Source of the DNA: an uncultured Megasphaera sp.
GTDB lineage: Bacteria; Bacillota; Negativicutes; Veillonellales; Megasphaeraceae
DNA: 5,209 bases
Assembly: GCA_900554215.1 (NCBI GenBank)
Contig: USGG01000085.1
Span: 1-5,209 of the forward strand
Direction: 5' to 3'
Below the pieces are notes generated by a model that searched no databases, had not been told where the DNA came from, and was given only the letters and a program-made list of their open reading frames with translations. Shown in pieces: positions 1-5,209 of the stretch. Both the position numbers and the translations under genes were made by a program. Positions within the stretch are counted from its first letter, which is position 1. Every line of letters begins with the position of its first letter.

Positions 1-1733
1 ACCGAATTTTGGAAAAGACACAGGCGATCTCCCTGCGTGAAATGGAAGATCAGCTGCTCGATACGATGGATTTGGAACGTGAACGAGGTATTACCATCAA
101 AGCCCAGTCGGCGCGTCTCATGTACGATGCGAAGGACGGTCATCAGTACACGCTGAACTTAATCGACACGCCGGGTCATGTCGACTTTAACTACGAAGTA
201 TCCCGCAGTCTGGCGGCCTGCGAAGGGGCTCTGCTCATCGTCGACGCGACGCAGGGCGTAGAAGCGCAGACATTGGCAAACGTGTATTTGGCCTTGGAAC
301 ATGATTTAGAAATCATTCCTATCATCAATAAAATTGACTTGCCCAGCGCCGACCCCGACCGGGTGCGCAAGGAAATTGAAGACCTTATCGGCCTGGATGC
401 GTCGGAAGCTATACTGGTCAGCGCAAAGACCGGCGTCGGCATAGACGACGTACTCGAAGCGATCGTAAAGCATGTTCCCGAGCCGGCCGACGCTCCCGAC
501 AAGCCGCTGCGGGCTCTTATTTTCGACTCCCATTTCGACCCGTACAAAGGGGCTATCGCCAATATCCGCATCATGGAAGGCAGCGTCAAACCAGGCGACC
601 GCATCCGTATGATGGCTTCGGGCAAGGAATTTGAAGTCATCGAAACGGGTGTCTTCCTGCCGCAGATGTATCCCGTGCCGTCGCTGGAATGCGGAAGCGT
701 AGGCTACTTGGCCGCCAGCATGAAGAACGTCCGCGACTGCCGCGTCGGCGATACGGTGACGCTGGCTGATCATCCGGCGTCGGAAGCTCTGCCAGGCTAC
801 CGCAAGGCCGTGCCGATGGTATACTGCGGCTTGTATCCTGTTGAAACAAACGATTACGATAACCTGCGCGACGCCCTGGAAAAGCTCCACCTCAACGATG
901 CGGCCCTGCTATTTGAGCCGGAAACATCGACAGCTTTGGGCTTTGGCTTCCGCTGCGGCTTCCTGGGCCTGCTGCACATGGACGTCGTCCGCGAGCGATT
1001 GGAGCGGGAATACGGCCTGACGCTGATTACGACGGCTCCGTCTGTTATTTATCACGTATACTGCACGGACGGCACGATGGTTGAGGTAGACAACCCGGCT
1101 CTCATGCCGGATATGACGAAAATTGATCATATCGAAGAACCCTTCGTCAAGACGACGATTATTATTCCGAAGGAAATGGTCGGCACGGTCATGGAAATTT
1201 CCCAAAACCGCCGCGGCCAGTATGAGACAATGGATTATCTCGATGAAACGAGAGTTTCCCTTGTATATAATCTTCCGCTGTGTGAAATATTATACGACTA
1301 TTTCGACGTTTTGAAATCGGCGACGAGAGGGTATGCGTCTCTGGATTACGAGCTAAACGGCTATCAGTCCTCGCCTATGGTGAAGATGGATATCCTCATC
1401 AACGGCGAAGTCGTCGACGCCCTGAGCGTTATTGTACACCGCGAATTCGCCGCCCGCCGCGGACGGGCTCTTGTCGAAAAGCTGCGCAGCCTCATTCCGC
1501 GCCAGCTGTTCCAGATTCCCATCCAGGCCGCGCTGGGCAACAAGATTATTGCCCGGGAAAACGTCGCGGCCCTGCGCAAGGACGTATTGGCCAAGTGCTA
1601 CGGCGGCGATATTACGCGTAAGCGCAAGCTGCTGGAAAAGCAGAAAGAAGGGAAAAAGCGCATGAAGCAGTTCGGTACCGTCGAAATTCCTCAGGAAGCC
1701 TTCATGGCCGTCCTGCAGGTAGACGACAAATGA
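1..1733 (+). CDS. lepA: Elongation factor 4 (LepA), 5'-truncated by window edge
   Basis: Translational GTPase that binds the ribosome and is linked to back-translocation and to ribosome assembly or fidelity under stress; cytosolic or membrane-associated. The frame is open from base 3, where the first codons read R-I-L-E-K-T. The TTG at 9 is therefore not the real start. By comparison with Bacillus LepA about 30-35 N-terminal residues, including the P-loop (G1), lie to the left of the window. Visible motifs are the switch I region LERERGITIK (about 78-107), G3 DTPGHVDF (165-188), G4 NKID (327-338) and G5 SAK (420-428). They are followed by domain II, the EF-G-like domains with FGFRCGFLGLLHMD, and the LepA-specific C-terminal domain ending in CYGGDITRKRKLLEKQKEGK. 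The 576 visible residues fit a normal protein of about 600. The TGA stop overlaps the hemW start. Identification is secure. Confidence 0.98.
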   Translation, partial: RILEKTQAISLREMEDQLLDTMDLERERGITIKAQSARLMYDAKDGHQYTLNLIDTPGHVDFNYEVSRSLAACEGALLIVDATQGVEAQTLANVYLALEHDLEIIPIINKIDLPSADPDRVRKEIEDLIGLDASEAILVSAKTGVGIDDVLEAIVKHVPEPADAPDKPLRALIFDSHFDPYKGAIANIRIMEGSVKPGDRIRMMASGKEFEVIETGVFLPQMYPVPSLECGSVGYLAASMKNVRDCRVGDTVTLADHPASEALPGYRKAVPMVYCGLYPVETNDYDNLRDALEKLHLNDAALLFEPETSTALGFGFRCGFLGLLHMDVVRERLEREYGLTLITTAPSVIYHVYCTDGTMVEVDNPALMPDMTKIDHIEEPFVKTTIIIPKEMVGTVMEISQNRRGQYETMDYLDETRVSLVYNLPLCEILYDYFDVLKSATRGYASLDYELNGYQSSPMVKMDILINGEVVDALSVIVHREFAARRGRALVEKLRSLIPRQLFQIPIQAALGNKIIARENVAALRKDVLAKCYGGDITRKRKLLEKQKEGKKRMKQFGTVEIPQEAFMAVLQVDDK

Positions 1734-2851
1734 TCGGCCTGTACGTGCATGTTCCGTTTTGCGTCAAAAAATGCCGGTACTGCGACTTTCCGTCGTACAG
1801 CGGCGTCGAATCATATATCGACGCCTACGTCGACGCCGTATGCCGCGAAATCAGCCTGTTTCCCCGCAGGGAGCAGGCTGATACTGTTTATTTCGGCGGC
1901 GGCACGCCGTCGCTGCTGCGGGCTGGTCAGATCGGCTCCATCATGAAATGTCTCGAGGCGCGTTTTGACATTGCCGATGATGCGGAAATTACGCTGGAGG
2001 CGAATCCGGACAGCGTGAGCCGTCAATACATCCGCGAGCTGGCGGCTCTTGGCGTCAACCGCGTGAGCCTCGGCATACAGTCCTTCGACGACGGCATGCT
2101 GCGTTTTCTCGGACGGGTCCACACGGCAGACGAGGGGAAACGAGCTGTGCAGGCCGTCTGGGACGGCGGCGTCAGCAATATTTCCATCGACCTCATGTAC
2201 GGCCTGCCGGGGCAGACGGAAGAGATGGTCTGCGCCGATATGGAAGAGCTGGCGTCCTTGCCCGTGTGCCACGCATCCATATACAGTCTTATCGTAGAAG
2301 AGCATACGCCCTTGTGGGATGACTTGCGCAATGGCCGCTGCCTTCTTCCGAACGACGAGGAGACAGCGCAAATGGGGCAGGCTGTTCATCGGGCTATGCA
2401 CCGGTTAGGCTTTTCTCACTATGAAATTTCCAGCTATGCCAAGGACGGCCGTCTGTCCCGACATAACTGCAAGTATTGGCAGTACGATCCGTATGTCGGC
2501 TTCGGGCCGTCGGCCCACTCCTTTTATCACGACGAACGCTGGGCCAATATTGCCAATATTCCCCTGTACATCCGCAGGGCCGGCAGGGAAGACACGGCTG
2601 CGGAACGTATTGCCATTGACCGGAGCCGGGCTGTCGAGGACTATTGTTTTTTAGCCCTGCGCATGCGCAAAGGCATTGACTACGCTGATTTTCAGCGGCG
2701 TTTCGGGTGTTCTATAGAAGACGAGTTTGCCGACGCGCTGCATCGCCTTCTGGCGCAGAAATTGTTGGAAAAAACGCCGGTTGGCTGCCGCATGACTGCC
2801 TTGGGACGGGATTATGGGAATTACGTGTTCAGCCAGTTTATTCGCGAGTAG
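1730..2851 (+). CDS. hemW: Radical SAM heme chaperone HemW (HemN-like)
   Basis: 373 residues, normal for HemW, a cytosolic radical-SAM protein that binds heme and is thought to hand it to membrane acceptors. It was formerly annotated as oxygen-independent coproporphyrinogen III oxidase. The [4Fe-4S] motif is CVKKCRYC (Cys11, Cys15, Cys18). Residue 20 is Phe, where true HemN has a fourth cysteine, which favours HemW over an active decarboxylase. Other radical-SAM signatures are GGGTP (56-60), EANPDS (90-95), GIQSFD (115-120) and DLMYGLPGQT (154-163). The heme-associated HNxxYW motif is present as HNCKYW (245-250), followed by the HemW C-terminal domain. The ATG lies in an ATGA overlap with the lepA stop and has only a weak upstream Shine-Dalgarno, so translational coupling to lepA is likely. 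The lepA-hemW pair is common in Bacillota. Confidence 0.95.
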   Translation: MIGLYVHVPFCVKKCRYCDFPSYSGVESYIDAYVDAVCREISLFPRREQADTVYFGGGTPSLLRAGQIGSIMKCLEARFDIADDAEITLEANPDSVSRQYIRELAALGVNRVSLGIQSFDDGMLRFLGRVHTADEGKRAVQAVWDGGVSNISIDLMYGLPGQTEEMVCADMEELASLPVCHASIYSLIVEEHTPLWDDLRNGRCLLPNDEETAQMGQAVHRAMHRLGFSHYEISSYAKDGRLSRHNCKYWQYDPYVGFGPSAHSFYHDERWANIANIPLYIRRAGREDTAAERIAIDRSRAVEDYCFLALRMRKGIDYADFQRRFGCSIEDEFADALHRLLAQKLLEKTPVGCRMTALGRDYGNYVFSQFIRE

Positions 2852-2872
2852 GCTGAATATTACGATATTTTT
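2825..2872 (+). terminator. Possible intrinsic terminator over the hemW stop codon
   Basis: A 7-bp perfect stem is formed by TTCAGCC (2828-2834) and GGCTGAA (2851-2857). It can be extended to 10 bp by G-U and A-U pairs (2825-2834 with 2851-2860). The 16-base loop holds the end of the hemW reading frame, and the stop codon lies at the loop/stem border. A TTTTT run follows at 2868-2872, but only after a seven-base gap, and the loop is large, so this is weaker than a textbook terminator. It would end the lepA-hemW transcript. Confidence 0.4.
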
Positions 2873-2903
2873 ACTGCAATATAGAGCATATTTGACAGAT
2901 TTA

Positions 2904-2946
2904 TGTTATTTCCTGCGTAGGATGTTCCTGACGACAGGGGATAACA
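2904..2946 (+). repeat. Long imperfect hairpin between hemW and rpsU
   Basis: TGTTATTTCCTG (2904-2915) pairs along its whole length with CAGGGGATAACA (2935-2946), giving 12 bp with two G-U wobbles if transcribed. Inside it CGT (2916-2918) pairs with ACG (2931-2933), and AGGA (2919-2922) pairs with TCCT (2926-2929) around a TGT loop. The result is a near-continuous hairpin of about 19 bp with only two single-base bulges (2930 and 2934). No T run follows, so it is not an ordinary terminator. I do not recognise it. It could be a small structured RNA, an mRNA 3'-end stabiliser or a dispersed palindromic repeat. Confidence 0.6.
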
Positions 2947-2963
2947 ATAGGGCGCAATGTCTG

Positions 2964-2987
2964 ATGGACGCTTGCTTAGCCGTCTAT
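2964..2987 (+). other. Second small hairpin in the hemW-rpsU gap
   Basis: ATGGACG (2964-2970) pairs with CGTCTAT (2981-2987), 7 bp with one G-U pair, around a ten-base loop. It lies 17 bases after the larger hairpin. A further weak element follows at 2991-3014, where ACTGC (2991-2995) can pair with GCAGT (3010-3014). Together with 2904-2946 this gives a run of foldable elements ending just before the rpsU promoter. Each of these smaller stems could be chance. Confidence 0.3.
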
Positions 2988-3019
2988 AGAACTGCACGAT
3001 AGCCTTCAGGCAGTCCCAT

Positions 3020-3048
3020 TTGACAAAAGCTCTCTTTTTGAGTATAAT
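3020..3048 (+). promoter_or_regulatory. Perfect-consensus sigma-70/sigma-A promoter of rpsU-yqeY
   Basis: TTGACA at 3020-3025 and TATAAT at 3043-3048 both match the consensus exactly, with the optimal 17-base spacer. The start of transcription is expected near 3055, giving a leader of about 49 bases before the rpsU ATG at 3104. Such a strong promoter suits a ribosomal protein gene and shows that rpsU-yqeY is transcribed independently of lepA-hemW. Confidence 0.9.
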
Positions 3049-3070
3049 TTCATTGTGTGCAATAAAAGCA

Positions 3071-3096
3071 CTCCCTAACATAATTTGGAGGGAGGG
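3071..3096 (+). promoter_or_regulatory. rpsU ribosome binding site with facing anti-SD hairpin
   Basis: The rpsU Shine-Dalgarno is an extended purine run, GGAGGGAGGG (3087-3096), seven bases before the ATG. Upstream in the predicted leader, CTCCCT (3071-3076) is the exact complement of AGGGAG (3089-3094), with a 12-base loop between. TCCCT can also pair in a second register with AGGGA at 3093-3097. The hairpin would mask the binding site. The complementarity is seen directly; translational control of S21 synthesis is inferred. Confidence 0.55.
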
Positions 3097-3103
3097 ATAA
3101 TAG

Positions 3104-3283
3104 ATGGCAGAAATCAAAGTAGGTAAAAACGAAACGTTGGACAGCGCACTTCGCCGCTTCAAGCGTTCTTGCCAAAAGGCAGGTGTTCTCTCCGAAGTAC
3201 GGAAACGTGAACACTATGAAAAACCGAGTGTACGGAGAAAGAAAAAATCCGAAGCAGCACGTAAACGGAAATACAGAGCATAA
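3104..3283 (+). CDS. rpsU: 30S ribosomal protein S21 (bS21)
   Basis: 59 residues beginning MAEIKVGKNETLDSALRRF. bS21 is a small, very basic protein of the 30S subunit that lies near the 3' end of 16S rRNA and assists translation initiation. The sequence shows the family hallmarks: an N-terminal strand with the ExLDSALRRFKR segment (about residues 10-21), the single helix with KREHYEKPSVRRK (about 34-46), and a lysine/arginine-rich tail ending RKRKYRA. Length is normal for the family (about 57-70). The start is fixed by the strong purine-rich ribosome binding site seven bases upstream and by the conserved N-terminus. A consensus promoter precedes it and yqeY follows after 26 bases, the usual Bacillota arrangement. 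Confidence 0.97.
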   Translation: MAEIKVGKNETLDSALRRFKRSCQKAGVLSEVRKREHYEKPSVRRKKKSEAARKRKYRA

Positions 3284-3309
3284 TCGTCAGCAGTAAGAAG
3301 GGTGATACC

Positions 3310-3756
3310 ATGTCTCTAAAGGAACAACTGCTTCAGGACATGAAAGACGCAATGAAAGCAAAGGAAGCAGGAAAGACGGCATTATCGGTGATCCGCATGG
3401 TCCGCTCGGCTATCCGCAATACGGAAATCGACGGTAAATGTGAATTAGACGACGCCGGCGTCGGAGCAGTCATTGCGAAAGAAATGAAACAGCGTAAAGA
3501 ATCGTTGGCAGATTTTGAAAAGGCCGGCCGTGCCGATCTGGTAGAACAGGTAAAGGCAGAAATGGCCGTCCTGGAAAAGTATATGCCCAAGCAGCTTTCG
3601 GAAGATGAAATCCGGAAGATCGTGACGGACATCGTTGCCGGAAACGACGGCATGAAGATGGGCGACGTCATGAAGGCGGTTATGCCGCATGTAAAGGGCA
3701 AGGCCGACGGAAAAGTTGTTTCGGCTATTGTCAAAGAAATTTTACAACATAATTAG
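3310..3756 (+). CDS. yqeY: GatB/YqeY domain protein
   Basis: 148 residues, the usual length for stand-alone YqeY. The family shares a helical domain with the C-terminal, tRNA-binding part of GatB of the tRNA-dependent amidotransferase, but the role of the free protein is not established. Seen here are the N-terminal helix LKEQLLQDMKDAMKAKE (3-19), the conserved ALSVIRMVRSAIRNTEI (24-40), RKESLADFEKAGRADLV (62-78), the EKYMPKQLSEDEI segment (89-101), and the C-terminal signature MGDVMKAVMPHVKGKADGK (117-135). A Shine-Dalgarno with core AAGG (3298-3302 region) lies a few bases before the ATG. The gene sits 26 bases after rpsU with no promoter or terminator between, so it should be co-transcribed with it. 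No strong terminator follows, and read-through towards the next gene is possible. Confidence 0.95.
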   Translation: MSLKEQLLQDMKDAMKAKEAGKTALSVIRMVRSAIRNTEIDGKCELDDAGVGAVIAKEMKQRKESLADFEKAGRADLVEQVKAEMAVLEKYMPKQLSEDEIRKIVTDIVAGNDGMKMGDVMKAVMPHVKGKADGKVVSAIVKEILQHN

Positions 3757-3793
3757 TTTTTATCATAAAAATATATTGACAAATAAACTAATT
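3751..3793. repeat. 9-bp inverted repeat flanking the -35 box of the glutamine synthetase promoter
   Basis: AATTAGTTT (3751-3759, over the yqeY stop) and AAACTAATT (3785-3793) are perfect inverted copies, with centres 34 bp apart or about three helical turns. The right arm lies in the promoter spacer and the -35 box lies between the arms. This geometry would suit an operator, but the region is very AT-rich, so chance is a real possibility. A smaller nested A/T palindrome (TTTTTA-TCA-TAAAAA, 3757-3771) is also present. Confidence 0.35.
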
Positions 3794-3804
3794 GATTGTA
3801 TTAT
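3776..3804 (+). promoter_or_regulatory. Strong sigma-A promoter of the glutamine synthetase gene
   Basis: TTGACA at 3776-3781 is a perfect -35 box. TATTAT at 3799-3804 matches five of six -10 positions, with a 17-base spacer. Transcription should begin near 3811, at the foot of the first leader hairpin, leaving a leader of about 109 bases. Strong basal initiation followed by a terminator in the leader is the arrangement expected of an attenuation-controlled gene. Confidence 0.85.
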
Positions 3805-3809
3805 TTTAA

Positions 3810-3834
3810 CATGATTTACGACAACAAAATCATG
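3810..3834 (+). promoter_or_regulatory. Leader hairpin 1 upstream of glutamine synthetase
   Basis: CATGATTT (3810-3817) pairs perfectly with AAATCATG (3827-3834), 8 bp, around the nine-base loop ACGACAACA. It starts at the expected transcription start and lies six bases before leader hairpin 2. This is where the first hairpin of a two-hairpin ANTAR target would be. Its loop is nine bases and lacks the A1/G4 pattern, so it is not a clean match to that motif. Confidence 0.6.
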
Positions 3835-3840
3835 CATGCA

Positions 3841-3856
3841 AAGTCAAAGAAGACTT
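3841..3856 (+). promoter_or_regulatory. Leader hairpin 2: candidate ANTAR-type antiterminator
   Basis: AAGTC (3841-3845) pairs with GACTT (3852-3856) around the six-base loop AAAGAA, which has A at position 1 and G at position 4. RNA targets of ANTAR-domain antiterminators (NasR, EutV) are hairpins with six-base loops of the A-x-x-G-x-x type. The 3' arm GACTT is also the first half of the following terminator stem, so the two structures cannot form together. The stem is only 5 bp and probably needs a bound protein to compete. Confidence 0.55.
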
Positions 3857-3897
3857 CGAACCTATATCTGAAAAGATAGCAGGGGCGGAGTCTTTTT
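3852..3897 (+). terminator. Intrinsic terminator in the glutamine synthetase leader (attenuator)
   Basis: GACTTCG (3852-3858) pairs with CGGAGTC (3886-3892), 7 bp with one G-U wobble, directly followed by TTTTT (3893-3897). The stem continues past an AA/GG internal loop (3859-3860 opposite 3884-3885) with CCT (3861-3863) to AGG (3881-3883). It ends in TATCT (3865-3869) to AGATA (3874-3878), capped by a GAAA tetraloop. The whole 41-base hairpin lies between promoter and start codon of the same gene, so it is an attenuator and not an end-of-operon terminator. Confidence 0.8.
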
Positions 3898-3919
3898 GTA
3901 TTAAAAGGAGGATGTACCT

Positions 3920-5209
3920 ATGGTAAAAGATGATTTGGTATACGTAATTCCGGCAGGGCAGTATGGTAAGGAAGGCGTGTTGGCCTTATTGGAACAGCAC
4001 CCGGAAATTAAGTTCGTATCTCTCGTCGGCATCGACCTGGCAGGTAACGATACGGATGAAAAGATTCCTATTTCCGTATTTTTTGATGAATACGAAAGCT
4101 TCTTCAATGGCACGGCATTCCAGACTGACGGCTCGTCCGTCGTACTGCCGGGCATCGCTACCTTATCCAATGCCCGCGTCGACATCAAGGCCGACCCGAA
4201 CGTCAATTGGTTTGTCGACTACAACGACGCCAATATTGACCCGGCGACGGGCCGTCCCGTAGGCACGCTGCGTATTCCCAGCTTCCTGCGCCATGCGACG
4301 GGCTACATCGATTCCCGTTCTATTCTCCGCAATACGGTAGATTACGTCGGCGAACAGTTGCTGGCGTTGATTAAGAAGTACGGTGTTAAAGGCTTATCCG
4401 TCAACCCTGACGACATCGAAAAAATCGTATTCACGACGGCGACGGAATTGGAATTCTGGGTCAAGACGCCGAGCCAGGACGTAGAAACGCGCCTCCTTTC
4501 GGCTTCTCAGAAATTGCAGGAACAGTACTGGCAGCGCACGCACGGCGTCGTCCGCACGGCCTTGGAACAGACTGTTGAACGTCTTGAAAAATACGGCCTC
4601 AATCCTGAAATGGGCCATAAGGAAGTCGGCGGCATCAAGGCTCAGATCGACGATTCGGGCAAATTGATTTTCGTATTGGAACAGATCGAAGTCGACTGGG
4701 CATTTACCAGCGATCCCGTACAGACGGCAGACAACGAAATCCAGGCTCGCATCATCGTCCGTGAAGTATTCCGCGAAAACGGTCTTGAAGTTACCTTCCA
4801 GGCCAAACCGATTCAGGGCGTTGCCGGTTCCGGTGAACACACCCACTTTGGATTGGGCGCTATCTTGAAGGATGGCAAATTCGTCAATCTGTTCAATCCC
4901 GATGACATGAATACGGAATTTATGTCGTCCCTCGGCTACGGCGCTATCATGGGCATGCTGAAACATTACGAAGTCATGAATCCCTTCGTTTCGGCTACGA
5001 CGGACTCGCTGAACCGCTTGAAACCAGGCTTTGAAGCGCCGGTCTGCATCGTAACATCCTTGGGCGGCGAAACGCCGGATGTTCCGACACGTAACCGTTC
5101 CGTCCTGATCGGCTTGATCCGCAACAGCGAAAGCCCGAAAGCTACGCGCTTCGAGCTGCGCGCTCCCAATCCCTTTACCAATACGTATATTGCCATCGCT
5201 ATGGGCTAT
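3920..5209 (+). CDS. glnA: Glutamine synthetase, long form, 3'-truncated by window edge
   Basis: Joins ammonia to glutamate using ATP, the main route of ammonia assimilation; cytosolic oligomer. The frame is open for 430 codons from ATG 3920 to the window end with no stop. A perfect AAAAGGAGG ribosome binding site (3903-3911) lies eight bases before the start. Family signatures are DGSS in the N-terminal beta-grasp domain (70-73), metal-ligand region ELEFW (176-180), HKEVGG (233-238), ADNEIQARIIV, the catalytic GSGEHTHFGLG (H307, H309), NRLKPGFEAP (365-374), NRS (392-394) and RFELRAPNPF (410-419). About 50 residues separate ELEFW from HKEVGG and include a likely helical segment (LQEQYWQRTHGVVRTALEQ). 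As I recall, this is typical of long clostridial enzymes of over 600 residues. The unseen C-terminus would decide the subclass. Expression is probably set by the attenuator in the leader. Confidence 0.93.
   Translation, partial: MVKDDLVYVIPAGQYGKEGVLALLEQHPEIKFVSLVGIDLAGNDTDEKIPISVFFDEYESFFNGTAFQTDGSSVVLPGIATLSNARVDIKADPNVNWFVDYNDANIDPATGRPVGTLRIPSFLRHATGYIDSRSILRNTVDYVGEQLLALIKKYGVKGLSVNPDDIEKIVFTTATELEFWVKTPSQDVETRLLSASQKLQEQYWQRTHGVVRTALEQTVERLEKYGLNPEMGHKEVGGIKAQIDDSGKLIFVLEQIEVDWAFTSDPVQTADNEIQARIIVREVFRENGLEVTFQAKPIQGVAGSGEHTHFGLGAILKDGKFVNLFNPDDMNTEFMSSLGYGAIMGMLKHYEVMNPFVSATTDSLNRLKPGFEAPVCIVTSLGGETPDVPTRNRSVLIGLIRNSESPKATRFELRAPNPFTNTYIAIAMGY

Noticed and set aside
9..11. TTG at position 9 as the lepA start
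   Set aside because: The frame is open upstream to the window edge and the preceding residues (R-I) match the conserved LepA N-terminus; the true start and P-loop are outside the window.
2892..2923. A second promoter from TTGACA (2892-2897)
   Set aside because: The only -10-like hexamer, TAGGAT (2918-2923), is 20 bases away and poor, so spacing and match are both unfavourable.
2814..3002. Small open frame of 62 codons running from the end of hemW into the gap
   Set aside because: It starts inside hemW in another frame, has no ribosome binding site, and its product resembles nothing I recognise; it is a shadow of hemW extended by chance.
3729..3746. TGTCA-N8-TTACA, resembling the GlnR/TnrA nitrogen operator upstream of the glutamine synthetase promoter
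   Set aside because: The known site is TGTNA-N7-TNACA; here the spacer is eight bases, and the match lies inside the 3' end of yqeY, 30 bases before the -35 box. GlnR/TnrA is mainly a Bacilli system. Probably chance.
3757..3771. TTTTTA-TCA-TAAAAA as terminator of yqeY
   Set aside because: The stem is purely A/T with a three-base loop and has no strong T run after it, so it would be too unstable to stop transcription.
4394..4966. Long antisense open frames opposite glutamine synthetase, and similar ones opposite lepA and hemW
   Set aside because: The sense strand carries unmistakable conserved proteins. The antisense frames lack start signals and family motifs and are a by-product of codon bias.

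Overview
The window is 5.2 kb of chromosomal DNA with all genes on the + strand. It looks like a Bacillota (Firmicutes) core-genome segment. LepA and HemW resemble Bacillus/Clostridium-type proteins, rpsU is followed by yqeY, ribosome binding sites are strong and purine-rich, promoters are near-consensus sigma-A type, and the genes are moderately GC-rich. That GC level and the clostridial-looking long-form glutamine synthetase make me lean towards a Negativicutes member (Megasphaera/Veillonella-like). This is a guess from familiarity, not a computed assignment. I see no mobile elements, CRISPR arrays, tRNA or rRNA genes.

Layout. Positions 1-1733 hold lepA (elongation factor 4), cut at its 5' end so that the P-loop is outside the window. 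It overlaps by 4 bp (ATGA) with hemW at 1730-2851, a radical-SAM heme chaperone. Next is a 252-bp gap (2852-3103) with a possible terminator over the hemW stop, a long imperfect hairpin at 2904-2946 with smaller hairpins after it, a perfect-consensus promoter at 3020-3048, and a short leader whose CTCCCT can mask the rpsU Shine-Dalgarno. rpsU (3104-3283) and yqeY (3310-3756) form a two-gene operon. A 163-bp gap (3757-3919) carries a second strong promoter (3776-3804) and a structured leader. A long glutamine synthetase gene (3920 onward) runs off the right edge.

Most interesting signal. The glutamine synthetase leader looks like a transcription-attenuation switch of the ANTAR (EutV/NasR/NitR) kind. 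A small hairpin at 3841-3856 has a six-base loop with A at position 1 and G at position 4. Its 3' arm is the same DNA that forms the base of a strong intrinsic terminator (3852-3892 plus a T run). A second stem lies just upstream, as in the known two-hairpin targets, but its loop is nine bases, so the match is incomplete. The reading is that nitrogen status decides whether transcription passes the terminator into the ammonia-assimilating enzyme.

Gene order is also notable. In Bacillus the genes between hemW and rpsU are hrcA-grpE-dnaK-dnaJ-prmA-rsmE-mtaB. Here that block is absent and the two flanks are joined by the hairpin-containing gap.
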